Of a stretch of 64,000 nucleotides of DNA, positions 18,822 through 28,409 are shown in pieces; the first letter of the stretch is position 1; every line of letters starts with the position of its first letter. The stretch spans positions 62,001 through 126,000 of the forward strand of contig NGBS01000880.1 in assembly GCA_002245135.1 (NCBI GenBank), written 5' to 3'. The notes below the pieces were generated by a model. The model was not told the origin of the DNA. It saw only the letters and a program-made list of their open reading frames with translations, and made no database searches. This DNA is from Proteromonas lacertae. Taxonomy: Eukaryota > Sar > Bigyra > Opalinata > Proteromonadidae. The translations under genes were made by a program, and so were the position numbers.

Positions 18822-19745
18822 TTAAATAATAAAAGAAATTTTGTTATGATCAACTCTCCATGTTTTATCTATCAATTGACTATTGGTGGAATTAGAATTA
18901 ACATAATCCCTATTTGTTTTACCTTTTATTAATTCGTCTAAGCTTGATCCAAAATCAATATATCTATTTTTTATATTTGCATTTTTCATATGCCATATTA
19001 ACACAGGAGCTAATGGTCCTATTGAAAACATAAACATGTAATTATTATATTTTTTAGCTATTAGAGTTACATTTTTTATTACTTTATCATAATTACTTTC
19101 ATAATATGATACAATAGACTTTGGAAAATAATAAACAGATTTTGCAAATGAAGTGTATTTTGCGTCTTCATTACAGAATAGGATTATGCTATTCTCTTCA
19201 TCATGTGTTAAAGATTCAAATAGCAGCTTTGTTTTGGGATAATTTTTATTAACAAATATATTTGATGTTGTAAAATAATTTGAAGGTTGATTACTCCACC
19301 TTAAGAACTGATATAAGTATCTATAATATACTCCATAATAGCAGTTTCCATTCTTAGGACATTTTAGGGATTTATATAGCTCTTCTTTTATTTTACATTC
19401 ACCTCCTTTATATTGGAAGTTATCAATTCCATCCACTTTTATACCAGCCATTATCATATATTCTCCATCTCCAAACCTACTGACAGAAATATTACTCTTT
19501 TCATCCACTATCTGATTAGCTAATTCATACCACATTTGATAATAAGTTTTTGATATAAAGCTAGATTTAACAATTTTCCTTTTCTTTAGTGTTGAATTTT
19601 TATACGAAAAATAGAATAGAATAAATAAAATCATACACAATACATTTAATATAAATCCATACATAATTACATTTAATAATATATTAATCTGATACAAAAG
19701 AATTGTATATGTTATATATATGGATTTTGTTGGCATATTTTTCAC
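18822..19745 (-). CDS. GT-D fold glycosyltransferase (DUF1792-like)
   Basis: 307 aa from ATG 19745; ATGs at 19736 and 19664 are alternatives, the last placing the signal anchor (FILNVLCMILFILFYF) at the very N-terminus. ISVSRFGDGEYMIMAG is the signature of the GT-D domain (RFGDGE), first described in bacterial glycosyltransferases of serine-rich adhesins. Later landmarks: NCYYGVYYRYL, VYYFPKSIVSYY, FMFSIGPLAPVLIWHM and YIDFGSSLDEL, the last typical of the family C-terminus. Intact. Its 5' end overlaps the start region of the plus-strand gene at 19703 head to head. Confidence 0.7.
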   Translation of the reverse strand: MKNMPTKSIYITYTILLYQINILLNVIMYGFILNVLCMILFILFYFSYKNSTLKKRKIVKSSFISKTYYQMWYELANQIVDEKSNISVSRFGDGEYMIMAGIKVDGIDNFQYKGGECKIKEELYKSLKCPKNGNCYYGVYYRYLYQFLRWSNQPSNYFTTSNIFVNKNYPKTKLLFESLTHDEENSIILFCNEDAKYTSFAKSVYYFPKSIVSYYESNYDKVIKNVTLIAKKYNNYMFMFSIGPLAPVLIWHMKNANIKNRYIDFGSSLDELIKGKTNRDYVNSNSTNSQLIDKTWRVDHNKISFII

Positions 19746-20574
19746 TATATATTCATTTTATTGCATATAAATGTAATTTATATGTGGAGCTATCAGCAGC
19801 AACGTTGTCTTATATTTTCTATTTACCTATTGTAGTAAAATCATGGAATATGAACGGTTATACTGCTATAGTAATAATTCTTTATCATTGTATAAACAAC
19901 AAAATAATATATATATCTAATATACTAAAAAGTTTAGGAAATGAAGTAATTTTAGAAAAGTTTAATATGTCTATGTCTTTAAATTATGCTTCAAAGTTAT
20001 CTAGAATATATGGCTTTATAATTAGTAATAGAGTTAAAATGAATGATTATTTGATATTATCTGATGCTGATATGATTCCTGTATCTAAATCATTTTTTTC
20101 TGATTTCAATTATAATAAATTCACTATCAAATCGCAAAATGAAAAAGGTTATGGTTATGGAAATAGCAAAGGAAGATGGACAATCTGTTATATGATTGCT
20201 AATAAATTCATATGGAAAGACATATTAAACGACGATATTAAGTATAATAATATAAAAGTAATTTTAGAAAACGTAATGAAAAATCAATTTAGTAAAGGTA
20301 AAAAATATTTTGAAAGTTTTGATTATATTGATGAAGTGTATTTGCGAGATAAAATCAAGGTAGAAATTGGAACAATACTAGAATTGATAGGTGTAGATGG
20401 CCAAAGAATATTTCTTTAATAAATAAGTCTAGCATCATTGACATTCATCTTCCTAGATTAGATAATAATGAAGAAAAAATATGGAAATTACACATAATGC
20501 CATTGCAACAATATTTATATAACTATACACCATTTGGGATGGATTATATTCAACATATACTGTCTCTTAATTGA
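19703..20574 (+). pseudogene. GT-A type glycosyltransferase with a frameshift
   Basis: The N-terminus (MYMLYIWILLAYFSLYIHFI) could be a signal anchor but overlaps the antisense gene, so the true start may be the ATG near 19850 (MNGYTAIVIILYHC). YLILSDADMIPVSKSFF at about residue 115 is a DxD motif in its usual strand context; GYGYGNSKGRW follows. At about 20400 the frame hits a TAA, while a neighbouring frame continues as coherent protein (SLINKSSIIDIHLPRLDN) to a TGA at 20574. One base in GATGGCC would reconcile them. Decayed or mis-sequenced. Confidence 0.55.
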
Positions 20575-21239
20575 TATTTAGAAAATATTTATTATACTTT
20601 CTATTTATTATATGTGATTCATCTTAGATTATATTATAGAATTACTTGTGGTTCTGAAGTCATTTTACTACGCTGATGAACTTGCAAGTTGTAAGGGCCT
20701 TTGATGAACTTGAGGTTCTAGCTAGTTGTGGATTTCTCAAAGGTCTTGAAGATCATGATAAGCAATATTGGGAGGCTTCTAAAAGGTATGATTTGTTACT
20801 ATACTTAGGAACAACCTGACAATTTCATATTAGTTTTACAAGCCATCAAGTCTGACATTTATGTAACCACTCTTTCCAAAAAACATACTTATTCGAGCCT
20901 CAAGCTCTAATTTTTGTTTTATAATTCCTTAAATAATTTCATCTCATAAACACACATTTGAAAAGAATTTTATAGACAATTCGTTACATAAATTTAACTG
21001 ATGATTCATATAATATTCTTATATAACGCTTCTATACACCACGATAAAGATATACAGTCAAACTCTTTTATATCGAACTATTTTTGAGTTTTTTTTAATA
21101 TATCATTTAACATAATTTATGTGTTTCTGGGATAAGTTAGTAATGTCAAAAAAATTCATTTAGAATTATTGTAAGTAAATTAAATATATTATGCATATAT
21201 AGCTATATGATAGTATCATTAAAGAGAAATATTAACATA
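20575..21239. other. Intergenic, no gene seen
   Basis: AT-rich spacer separating the glycan genes from virus module 2. Short G-containing stretch at 20690-20790 (TTGAACTTG-type repeats: GATGAACTTG occurs twice) without coding character. Confidence 0.5.
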
Positions 21240-21379
21240 TATACAAGAAAAGTGAAGGTCATAGAAGGTCAATAGGAGGTCAACTAATAGTTAGTATAAG
21301 GAAGGTAAAGGTCAAGCTAAAGATATAGGTTTTGACCTATAGGCAAACCTATATTTTTTGACCGAAAAATACAACACTG
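21240..21379. mobile_element. hAT terminal remnant
   Basis: Ends in ACCGAAAAATACAACACTG, close to the ACCGATAAATACAACCCTG end of the hAT copies at 31860 and 33775 (reverse), and carries the same GGTCA-rich subterminal repeats plus TATAGGTTTTGACCTATAGG. Only one end is recognisable. Confidence 0.55.
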
Positions 21380-21446
21380 AATAAAAACATTATCAAAAAT
21401 AAAAATATTATCAAAAAGAAGAATATAAAGATAAAGAATATTATTA

Positions 21447-22013
21447 TTAAGCTTCATTTAATAAATTTTCAAATATATTAACTACATCTTTTCTGTTAAC
21501 TAAAGCGCTTGTTCCACCTACACCTGGAATTTTATTTATTTTAACACTAGCATCAGCTATACCTTTTACTAATTTTTCATAATCTGGTCTATTGCTGTTT
21601 GTGTACATCATTGAGCCAAATAAATGTTGGTCGTCCAATTCTCTTTGGTTAGTAGCAATAGGATTAGCCATATTATTTCCTATTTTTAAATCGCTAACAT
21701 ATTGCTGATCTTTTATTCTATCCCTTTCTAACATTTCTTGCATAAGAGATAATTTTTTAATTTCAGAATTATTTTCATCTTTTTTAGCTTCATTTAATTT
21801 ACCTATTTTATGTTTTATTTGATCTATTTGTGCATCTCTTAAATTATTTCTATTTTCTACTTCATCTTTTGCTGTTGATGTTAAATAGTTTTGATATAAA
21901 TTTTGATCATATCTGTAATGATCATATGTAGAATTTTTCTTCATACCTCTAATTTTCTTCGTTATTTTCTTTTTAATTAAGCGTTGTATGTTCTTTTTAA
22001 GATATTTACGCAT
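21447..22013 (-). CDS. Hypothetical structural protein, basic head plus coiled coil
   Basis: 188 aa, intact. Lys/Arg-rich N-terminus (KKNIQRLIKKKITKKIRG), central coiled coil (about residues 50-110, DQIKHKIGKLNEAKKDENN), then a Gly/Asn region with DQHLFGSMMYTNSNRPDYEK. Same plan and size as the module 1 protein at 2335-2928, so probably its ortholog. First gene on the left side of virus module 2, transcribed leftward. Role unknown; virion component likely from context. Confidence 0.6.
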   Translation of the reverse strand: MRKYLKKNIQRLIKKKITKKIRGMKKNSTYDHYRYDQNLYQNYLTSTAKDEVENRNNLRDAQIDQIKHKIGKLNEAKKDENNSEIKKLSLMQEMLERDRIKDQQYVSDLKIGNNMANPIATNQRELDDQHLFGSMMYTNSNRPDYEKLVKGIADASVKINKIPGVGGTSALVNRKDVVNIFENLLNEA

Positions 22014-22151
22014 ATTTTATTAATTTAATACAAAAATAGAAAAAAACAAATACAAAAGCAAAAAGAGAAATATAAATAATAGTCAAAATAAAGATTTTAG
22101 ATATAATAAGGATCAATAGGAGTAGTTACAATTTCTCTTCCATTAATATCA

Positions 22152-22688
22152 TTAGGAATAATTTCTTTTTGATTTCATATATTTCTTTTCATATTTAGAT
22201 AATTTTTCTTGTACTTCATTACAATATGCTTGTAATTCTTTCTTTGTCATTCTAGATAAAGGAACACTATCTTCACCTTTTTTTGGTCTTCCACGACCTC
22301 TTTTACTAGGAGGTTCATCTAATTTATTACTCTTACCTCCAGAATGACTATGTTTAGATTTTCTAATTTCTATATCCTTAACGCCTTTTCTTTTAGGTTT
22401 TTCACAATATTTTTTAGACTTTTTAGATTTGCTATTACTATTATTACCATTTCCAACAATATTTTTTATTTTATCTTTATATAGAACATATTCATCTGGA
22501 TGTTCTGTTTTTAAATAAGTCTTAATTGTCTCATATAAGAGAGCATTGTCAGAACCATTCTTAATTTTATCGAGATCATCATCTCCTGACTCAGTACTTT
22601 CAGATGAATAACTCATTCTATCATCCTCTTCCTCTGATTCTGAAGAATAAGATCCTTGTGATTGAGAGTCATGTTCGCTATCACTCAT
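22152..22688 (-). CDS. AT-hook DNA-binding protein, viral
   Basis: 178 aa. Acidic Ser/Glu/Asp-rich first 45 residues, a folded segment (NALLYETIKTYLKTEHPDEYVLYKDKIKNI by overlapping pieces), a Lys-rich stretch, then PSKRGRGRPKKGEDS, a canonical AT-hook that binds the minor groove of AT-rich DNA, and a short C-terminal helix (MTKKELQAYCNEVQEKL). The AT-hook suits a chromatin-like or genome-packaging role on this AT-rich element. Frame intact; leftward with its neighbours, about 110 bases from the next gene. Confidence 0.65.
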   Translation of the reverse strand: MSDSEHDSQSQGSYSSESEEEDDRMSYSSESTESGDDDLDKIKNGSDNALLYETIKTYLKTEHPDEYVLYKDKIKNIVGNGNNSNSKSKKSKKYCEKPKRKGVKDIEIRKSKHSHSGGKSNKLDEPPSKRGRGRPKKGEDSVPLSRMTKKELQAYCNEVQEKLSKYEKKYMKSKRNYS

Positions 22689-22800
22689 AATATATATTTA
22701 TATTTTATTTTATTTATGAAAAATAATAATAATAATAATAATCAAACAAATAATAATAATAGTAATATAATAATAATAAACATTATTAGCAATATTATTT

Positions 22801-23121
22801 TTATGCTCCAGGCACTTTAGTTTTCAAATATGCACTTAATAATGCTTGTTGGTTAGCACCTCCATTAAAAGGCAATCTAGCGCCTCCTCTTCTTCTATGT
22901 CTTCTTCTTCTTCCTAAGCCCATCATAGCTAAGCCATTGCCTACATCATTGTAGCCTAACTCTCTAGCCACTTTAGAGGCTATTTTGTAGTCTTTTGCCC
23001 AATTGAAGGCCTTGCTTGCACCACTTTTGATCTTACCCCATATTGACTTTAAAGAACCACCTCTTCTACGTCTACCTCTTCTAGCATGTCTTCTACGATG
23101 TCTTCTGCCACCTAAAACCAT
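22801..23121 (-). CDS. Arg-rich core protein with LGG start
   Basis: 106 aa, MVLGGRRHRRRHARRGRRRR followed by a less basic middle (GSLKSIWGKIKSGASKAFNW) and a second Arg block (GLGRRRRHRRRGG). The start resembles MSVLGGRKRR of the module 1 protein at 1358. The GSLKSIWGKIKSGASKAFNWAK helix recalls the amphipathic segment of adenovirus protein VI, and several GG positions suit adenain-type cleavage. Condensing core protein by composition and context. Confidence 0.7.
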   Translation of the reverse strand: MVLGGRRHRRRHARRGRRRRGGSLKSIWGKIKSGASKAFNWAKDYKIASKVARELGYNDVGNGLAMMGLGRRRRHRRRGGARLPFNGGANQQALLSAYLKTKVPGA

Positions 23122-23180
23122 TTTGATTATGTTATTTTAAAAAAAGATTAAAAAAGTAAGAAATAAGTAGAATAATTATT

Positions 23181-23603
23181 TTAGAGAGCTCTTATTTTAT
23201 TATCTATATAACGATTATCAAGATTATTAGTACTACTTCTTCTTCTTCTATATCTTCTTCTTCTTCTTCTACCACCTGTTGAAATTCCTTCTTTTCTAAG
23301 ACAAGAAGAAGGTCCACCTGATTTTATGTGTAATAACTTATTTCCTGATTTATTGCCATATTTTTTAATTATTTCTGACCAATTAGTAGCACCACCTCTT
23401 CTACTTCTTCTTCTTCTTCTCTTACGTCCATAACCTACATTACTTACTACATTACCTAGTGCTGGTCCTACACCAGGTATTAAACTAGCAGCTGTAGATA
23501 ATATCTTAGTTTTCTTTAAAAAGCCTTTCACACCATCCCAAAACTTACCTTTTCCTATAACATATCTTCTACAACATTTTATTTTATTGCTTCTTCTTTA
23601 TAC
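23181..23603 (-). CDS. Arg-rich core/minor virion protein
   Basis: Unbroken coding runs from about 23600 to 23181. No clean ATG opens it in frame: the ATG near 23607 is one base out of phase, and the frame through CCRRYVIGKGKFWDGVKGF is open above the first plausible internal start. The product has a hydrophobic Gly-rich segment (STAASLIPGVGPALGNVVSN) like adenovirus protein VI/X relatives, two Arg blocks (GRKRRRRRSRRGG, GGRRRRRRYRRRR) and GG sites. A one-base indel at the start is likely. Core protein by composition. Confidence 0.6.
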
Positions 23604-23719
23604 CATAATAAATAAAACTTTTTTAAAAATATGAAAATAAGAAATATCTTCTATTATGTTTATTATAATTATAAACATTATATATTCAATCAAAAAGAAA
23701 GAAAGAAAGAAAGAATAAA

Positions 23720-23983
23720 ATGTCAGAAGGTCCTATGCCAGATTATCAATTTCAAAGTGGTGTTGCTCCACAAGCAGATGGTCATAATCCTGTATATATA
23801 CAAACACCTCAACAACAGCAACAACAGCAACAAAATGAACAAGAATTACAACAAATTCTTCAACAAATACCACCAGATGTTAGACAATTATTATCAACAT
23901 TGAATCCAGGCACATATCGAGAAGCATTAAGAATATTAAATCAAATGGCTGACGAAGTATTAATGCAAGACATACCTTCATAA
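23720..23983 (+). CDS. Small Gln-rich hypothetical protein (87 aa)
   Basis: MSEGPMPDYQFQSGVAPQAD, then a poly-Gln tract (CAA/CAG slippage), then an amphipathic helical C-terminus (DVRQLLSTLNPGTYREALRI). First rightward gene of module 2, diverging from the core-protein row; the 190-base gap between contains a (GAAA)n run at 23693-23714. Unrecognised. Confidence 0.55.
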   Translation: MSEGPMPDYQFQSGVAPQADGHNPVYIQTPQQQQQQQQNEQELQQILQQIPPDVRQLLSTLNPGTYREALRILNQMADEVLMQDIPS

Positions 23984-24057
23984 ATAACCATAATATAAAT
24001 ATCTGTTATACTTTTAATAATAACTATTCTTTGTTTTTTCTTTTGTAATAATATAAA

Positions 24058-24597
24058 ATGAGTTCTAACAATAATAACAAAAAGTTCCAAACTACTATGC
24101 ATATATTTAACATAGTAGACGATGATTTGAGTGATAATCCAGACCATAACTTAGAAAATATAACTGCTAAGAAAAGAAAGCGTAATGCTGAACAGGATTA
24201 TGAGGATATGATGGATTACTTCTATGGAGAAGCTGAAGGTTGTGGAGGTTCAGACGATGAGGATTCATACGATTCTGAAGATGATGAAAATGCATCAGAT
24301 GTCGATTCAGATGGTAACTTAATAGGTTTCATAACTAACGATGACGATGATGATGAGTCATATGAGCAAACAGAATCTGAAGAGGAGGAGGATGAATACG
24401 CATCTAGCGATGATGATATGCAAGATAAAAATAAAGATGATATAATAATAATAAAAGGTAAAAGAAAAAATATAACAAATGCTTTATTAAACTCATTAGC
24501 TCCATTTAGGAAGCATTTAGTCAAAAAGGACGGTTCTAAAGCCGGTTCCGAAAACCGAGAAAGCGACTTAGTTGAAAATCTCTCAGATTCTGAGTAA
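24058..24597 (+). CDS. Acidic hypothetical protein (179 aa)
   Basis: Intact frame 75 bases after the previous gene. Starts MSSNNNNKKFQTTMHIFNIV; has an NLS-like AKKRKR; then long Asp/Glu/Ser runs; ends with a Lys/Ala segment (NALLNSLAPFRKHLVKKDG). The TTTTGTAATAATATAAA leader before the ATG recalls the T-rich leaders of module 1. Family unknown; acidic chaperone-like partner of the Arg-rich core proteins is a speculation from charge. Confidence 0.6.
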   Translation: MSSNNNNKKFQTTMHIFNIVDDDLSDNPDHNLENITAKKRKRNAEQDYEDMMDYFYGEAEGCGGSDDEDSYDSEDDENASDVDSDGNLIGFITNDDDDDESYEQTESEEEEDEYASSDDDMQDKNKDDIIIIKGKRKNITNALLNSLAPFRKHLVKKDGSKAGSENRESDLVENLSDSE

Positions 24598-24649
24598 TAT
24601 TTTTATTAAATTTTATTTTTTGCTATTTTTTTTTGTTATTATTATTATT

Positions 24650-25270
24650 ATGTCAACAAAAAGTATATGGGAGCCTATGCAAAGTGATACTAACAACCAG
24701 GCTGTATATAAAACACCTTCTGTAGCTAACGCGCCAAATGCAGAATCTAATAAATCTAATGAGTCTATAAGAAATGAAGTACCTCCATTAAATTTATCTG
24801 AAGCAGAAAGAATTAACCAGGAGGCAGAAGATATATTAAAGAAGCTAAGTCAAAGTAGATCAGTAAATGAATTACCTATAGGTGGTTGTAATGAGATTAC
24901 TGGTCATGTAAACATAGCATCACCTCAGCAAATAGAAAATATATTATTTATGTGGAAACTTGTACTTTTAGAGAATCCAAGTGAATGTAATATATTCAAT
25001 CTATGTAATAGTCAAAAGATTAATTTCTGTATAAGACATATAGATCCTATTATTAGATTATGTGAAAATGCAAGGACTCCATATGGTATTATTATAAGAA
25101 GTTTAAATCAAACAGTGAAAGCATTATTTGAAATATCTTCAGAAAATAGAAGTAATTTTATATGTGTATGTAAAACAAAAAGAGAATGGGACCTTTATGA
25201 TAAGTTATGTTATCATATATTTAATACAATAAGCACAATTCAAAATACAGAAATAGTTGCTTATTTTTAA
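24650..25270 (+). CDS. Hypothetical helical protein (206 aa)
   Basis: Start at 24650 (MSTKSIWEPMQSD) after a T-rich leader; the frame is open back to 24572 but overlaps the preceding gene. Disordered first 60 residues, then a mostly helical domain with several Cys (NPSECNIFNLCNSQKINFCI; FICVCKTKREWDLYDKLCYH). Intact and well spaced. Not recognised. Confidence 0.6.
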   Translation: MSTKSIWEPMQSDTNNQAVYKTPSVANAPNAESNKSNESIRNEVPPLNLSEAERINQEAEDILKKLSQSRSVNELPIGGCNEITGHVNIASPQQIENILFMWKLVLLENPSECNIFNLCNSQKINFCIRHIDPIIRLCENARTPYGIIIRSLNQTVKALFEISSENRSNFICVCKTKREWDLYDKLCYHIFNTISTIQNTEIVAYF

Positions 25271-25442
25271 ATTTACAATTAATTAATATTAATTAAAATT
25301 ATTTCATTTTATATTTGAAATTTACTTATTTTTAAATTTTGAAACGACTAAATAACTAAAAGCCTCACATGATCTTTATTTTGAATTTCTATTGGACCAC
25401 TTGTAATTAGTAATTCATTGGTTGAGAATATCTTTTATATAT

Positions 25443-26150
25443 ATGTCTGTCACCTATCAGATAGATAAAGAGAATGTTTATGTAAGCTTACCACAAGTTA
25501 ATATTGCTTACTTAACATTCCAAGGTAAATATAAGCAAGTAGAAGCAAAAACTAATTATCATTTGTTATCCTTTAATAGAATTAAGGTGCAGACATATAA
25601 TAATGTAGCTATAAGAAATTTACAGAAGGAAGTGGTCCAACCATTAAACAAATTATATATTGGGATTATTAATCAGATGTATTCTGAATTCAAGAACGAT
25701 CCAGATTTATTGGAGTTGGGGAAATAAGCTTTATTTCAAGTTCCCTAAAGAAAACATGGAATCTCCTAAAGTTAATGTTTGGAGTTGGGATTCAAAAGGT
25801 TATAATATTATGGAAGGTAGACTTCATTGGTGTGAATTTGATGTAAGAATCAGACAATTTTCTGTGATTCAATCTAAAGATGGTGTAGGTAACTTTTATA
25901 TTTATCCTAAATTTGAGTTGGATTCTAGTATTGTGGATTTAACACCATCTACTAAACTTATAGAAGATATTAGTAATGTAGAATCAGAATCTGGAATTGT
26001 AGCACCTAATAATTCTGTAATTAATGATGATGATGATTTAGAGAATGCAGATACAGAACCAACAACACCTAATTTGAATTTGGGTGTTAAAAGAGAAACA
26101 TATGGTTCTGCTAATGATTTGTTATATTTACCTTGGAATTATAGTTATAT
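25443..26150 (+). pseudogene. Hypothetical virus protein, frameshifted and 3' truncated
   Basis: Starts MSVTYQIDKENVYVSLPQVN. The frame stops at 25727, but the neighbouring frame carries straight on (NKLYFKFPKENMESPKVNVW) if one G of the GGGG at about 25719 is removed. The sequence stays protein-like until about 26145 and then turns into the antisense of the next gene, without a stop of its own, so a rearrangement joins two gene tails there. Family unknown. Confidence 0.5.
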
Positions 26151-26478
26151 CAGCTACAGAATAAAAATATTCTCTAACCATAGCATATAAACCACCATCA
26201 TCTTTACCAAAACTAGGATAACCAATCACATCATAAACATGTTTAATCATCTCATATAAATTTCTTTCATTTGAATCTAATTTTTCCTTACCAATCACAT
26301 CTGCGAATAAGTTAATTAAATTTTGCGCAGGAGTCACTTTTAAAACATCTATATGTATATTATCTAAAGCAATATTCTGATCAGTAATCATATTTTCAAT
26401 CTTAGTTAATTCCTTACTCACTGCTCCTATATCTCCACTACTAGATAAAGCTATTTTTTTTGCTACATGTCCAAACAT
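26128..26478 (-). CDS. Hypothetical protein following the ATPase, possibly truncated
   Basis: 116 aa, MFGHVAKKIALSSSGDIGAV, helical throughout. It lies directly downstream of the packaging ATPase. In module 3 the corresponding place is taken by the longer protein at 49449 (start MFIGD), so they may be related and this one cut at the junction near 26145. No function assignable. Confidence 0.45.
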   Translation of the reverse strand: MFGHVAKKIALSSSGDIGAVSKELTKIENMITDQNIALDNIHIDVLKVTPAQNLINLFADVIGKEKLDSNERNLYEMIKHVYDVIGYPSFGKDDGGLYAMVREYFYSVADITIIPR

Positions 26479-26564
26479 ATTTATGTTATATTGGCAATAA
26501 GAAAGAAATAAATAAAAATAAAATAAAAATAATAAAAAACATTATTATTAAATAATAACATATA

Positions 26565-27365
26565 TTATTCACTATCAGAATTATTAGAAATATCAGTATC
26601 ACTATCACTAATATCACTATTAATATTATTAAATTTTAAATCAAAATTTATTCTAAATTCATGCGTTACGTTGTCTATGTATAAGAAAGAATGATTGTTA
26701 TAAGTAGTAGCTGTTTTATAAAGATCTTTGAACTTATTAAAATCTATCCATATATTTAAACTATGATATAAGTTCTTTAAATTAGCTTCAGAAAGATTCT
26801 TAAAAACTATACAATACTCAAGTTGTAACCTAGAGCTAGGTGTTATATTAGTTATATATTGACTTGAAATGATTACTTTAATTTTATAATGCCTATTAGA
26901 CTTTAATAACTTTGAAATAGATCTATTATCTAAGTCATAAGATATATCATCAAAAATAAATATATTTTCAGGATAGTCAAAATTCTTTTTATCTACTTCT
27001 TGTATATTTTCTAATACAGCATCTAAAACGTTTATTCTTTCATCATCTACTATACTATCATAACAATGATACTCTATTTCATTATATTTCAACATATCTG
27101 TTATTTTTTCATAAATTATATCTTTTGTTATTGTGCCAACAAAGAAATAAACAACTTGATCACTTTTGGATAATAATAGGTGTTGAATCATATTAAAAAT
27201 TAACGTTGTTTTATCAGAATTTTTCTTAGCTAATACAAAAATATTGCAGAAAGGTTCTGAAAAGTAATCATATCCAACAACAGATTTTTTACCCTTTTTC
27301 TTTTTTATTTTTTCAACAGACTCTACAGGGTTTATTGTAATATCGTTTATTTTTTCAAGTTGCAT
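26565..27365 (-). CDS. DNA packaging ATPase (FtsK/HerA type), Walker A altered
   Basis: 266 aa. GYDYFSEPFCNIFVLAKKNS leads into the P-loop, but the usual NSGKTT reads NSDKTT (Asp51 for Gly). Walker B is intact (NIFIFDDI), and the sensor-like KVIISSQYITNITPSSR follows. This is the genome packaging ATPase of adenovirus-like/Polinton viruses, which pumps DNA into the capsid. Copies at 48642 and 53698 keep NSGKTT, so the Asp is a change peculiar to this copy and should impair nucleotide binding. Frame otherwise complete. Confidence 0.85.
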   Translation of the reverse strand: MQLEKINDITINPVESVEKIKKKKGKKSVVGYDYFSEPFCNIFVLAKKNSDKTTLIFNMIQHLLLSKSDQVVYFFVGTITKDIIYEKITDMLKYNEIEYHCYDSIVDDERINVLDAVLENIQEVDKKNFDYPENIFIFDDISYDLDNRSISKLLKSNRHYKIKVIISSQYITNITPSSRLQLEYCIVFKNLSEANLKNLYHSLNIWIDFNKFKDLYKTATTYNNHSFLYIDNVTHEFRINFDLKFNNINSDISDSDTDISNNSDSE

Positions 27366-27453
27366 TTATTTAATATAAGAAATATTAAAAGACAAAAAGA
27401 ATAATAGAAATAGTCGATATAAGTAATATAAGAAGAATAAAGAGAATAGTTAT

Positions 27454-28373
27454 TTAAACAACACTAACAATACCACTTCCATTAATAGTACATAATCTAC
27501 CTGTAATAAGATAAAATTTATGACATATTCTATGTGTTGTAAATGCTGGATCTCCAGGACAACTAATTTCAAAAGTAATTTTTAAATCAGCAGCTAAAGG
27601 TCTACCTGCTTGATTCTTAATATTATCTAAATCTCTTGAGCCAAAGTTTAAAATTTCGAAAAATTTCTCATTGAAATTTTGATGTTGTCTGAAAACATCA
27701 TACCATGAGTCTTTGAAATAATCTTGTACCATCATATAACTATCATAATATTCCATTAGTACTTTTAGCAGTAACTTAATGACATCTAAAATCATTAAAT
27801 TGTAATGGTTTAGATAAACAAAAGTTCTTAGTATTATTATTGCATTGACTATCCTTATTAAATTTTATAGGTTATTTTAGGATCTTTTGTTTTATTATCT
27901 ACCCAAACTTCTTCATCAGCCCAAGATTTTAATACACCAAATTTAGATAGCGTTTGGAATTTTATTTCAATGTACATACGTTCTGCAAAGAATACATCAC
28001 TTTTCATTGCAGCAAATGTATTATAAAATCTTTCTAAAGGTATTTCAACATGTATTATAGCAGATGATTGATTTTGCCAACAAAATTTTGTAGTATCATG
28101 TTGCAATGTAATTGTATACCATCATAATAATTTGATTGATAGTATTGATCTGGTTACAGAAAAATTTGTAGCAGATTTATCAATTTTTCTGTATCTTTAA
28201 TTACAATATCATATTGTATATATGATTTAGCTAAGTTAATAATGTTATCACCACTTAATTCCCATCTTATTGGATCAAAATCCTACAGGTGCTAATTTTA
28301 CATATTGATAAAAAGGAAGCATAACAGGTGTCTCTACACCATGTTTTTGTTATTTTGGAATAGATAAAGACAT
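27454..28373 (-). pseudogene. Major capsid protein remnant
   Basis: Read leftward from ATG 28373: a TAA at codon 8, then PVMLPFYQYVKLAPVG, RWELSGDNIINLAKSYI (the opening of double-jelly-roll capsid proteins: P....Y....W.l.GDN.I.L..SYI), a frame change near 28280 and a stop near 28165, then AIIHVEIPLERFYNTFAA, and after a gap the C-terminus ending LITGRLCTINGSGIVSVV. The total is about 300 codons against the usual 500-650, so the middle is largely deleted. The C-terminal block recurs at 48051 and 54102 before the ATPase. Dead gene. Confidence 0.65.
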
Positions 28374-28409
28374 ATTAAGCAAAGAAATAATAGATTAAAA
28401 AGAAATTAA

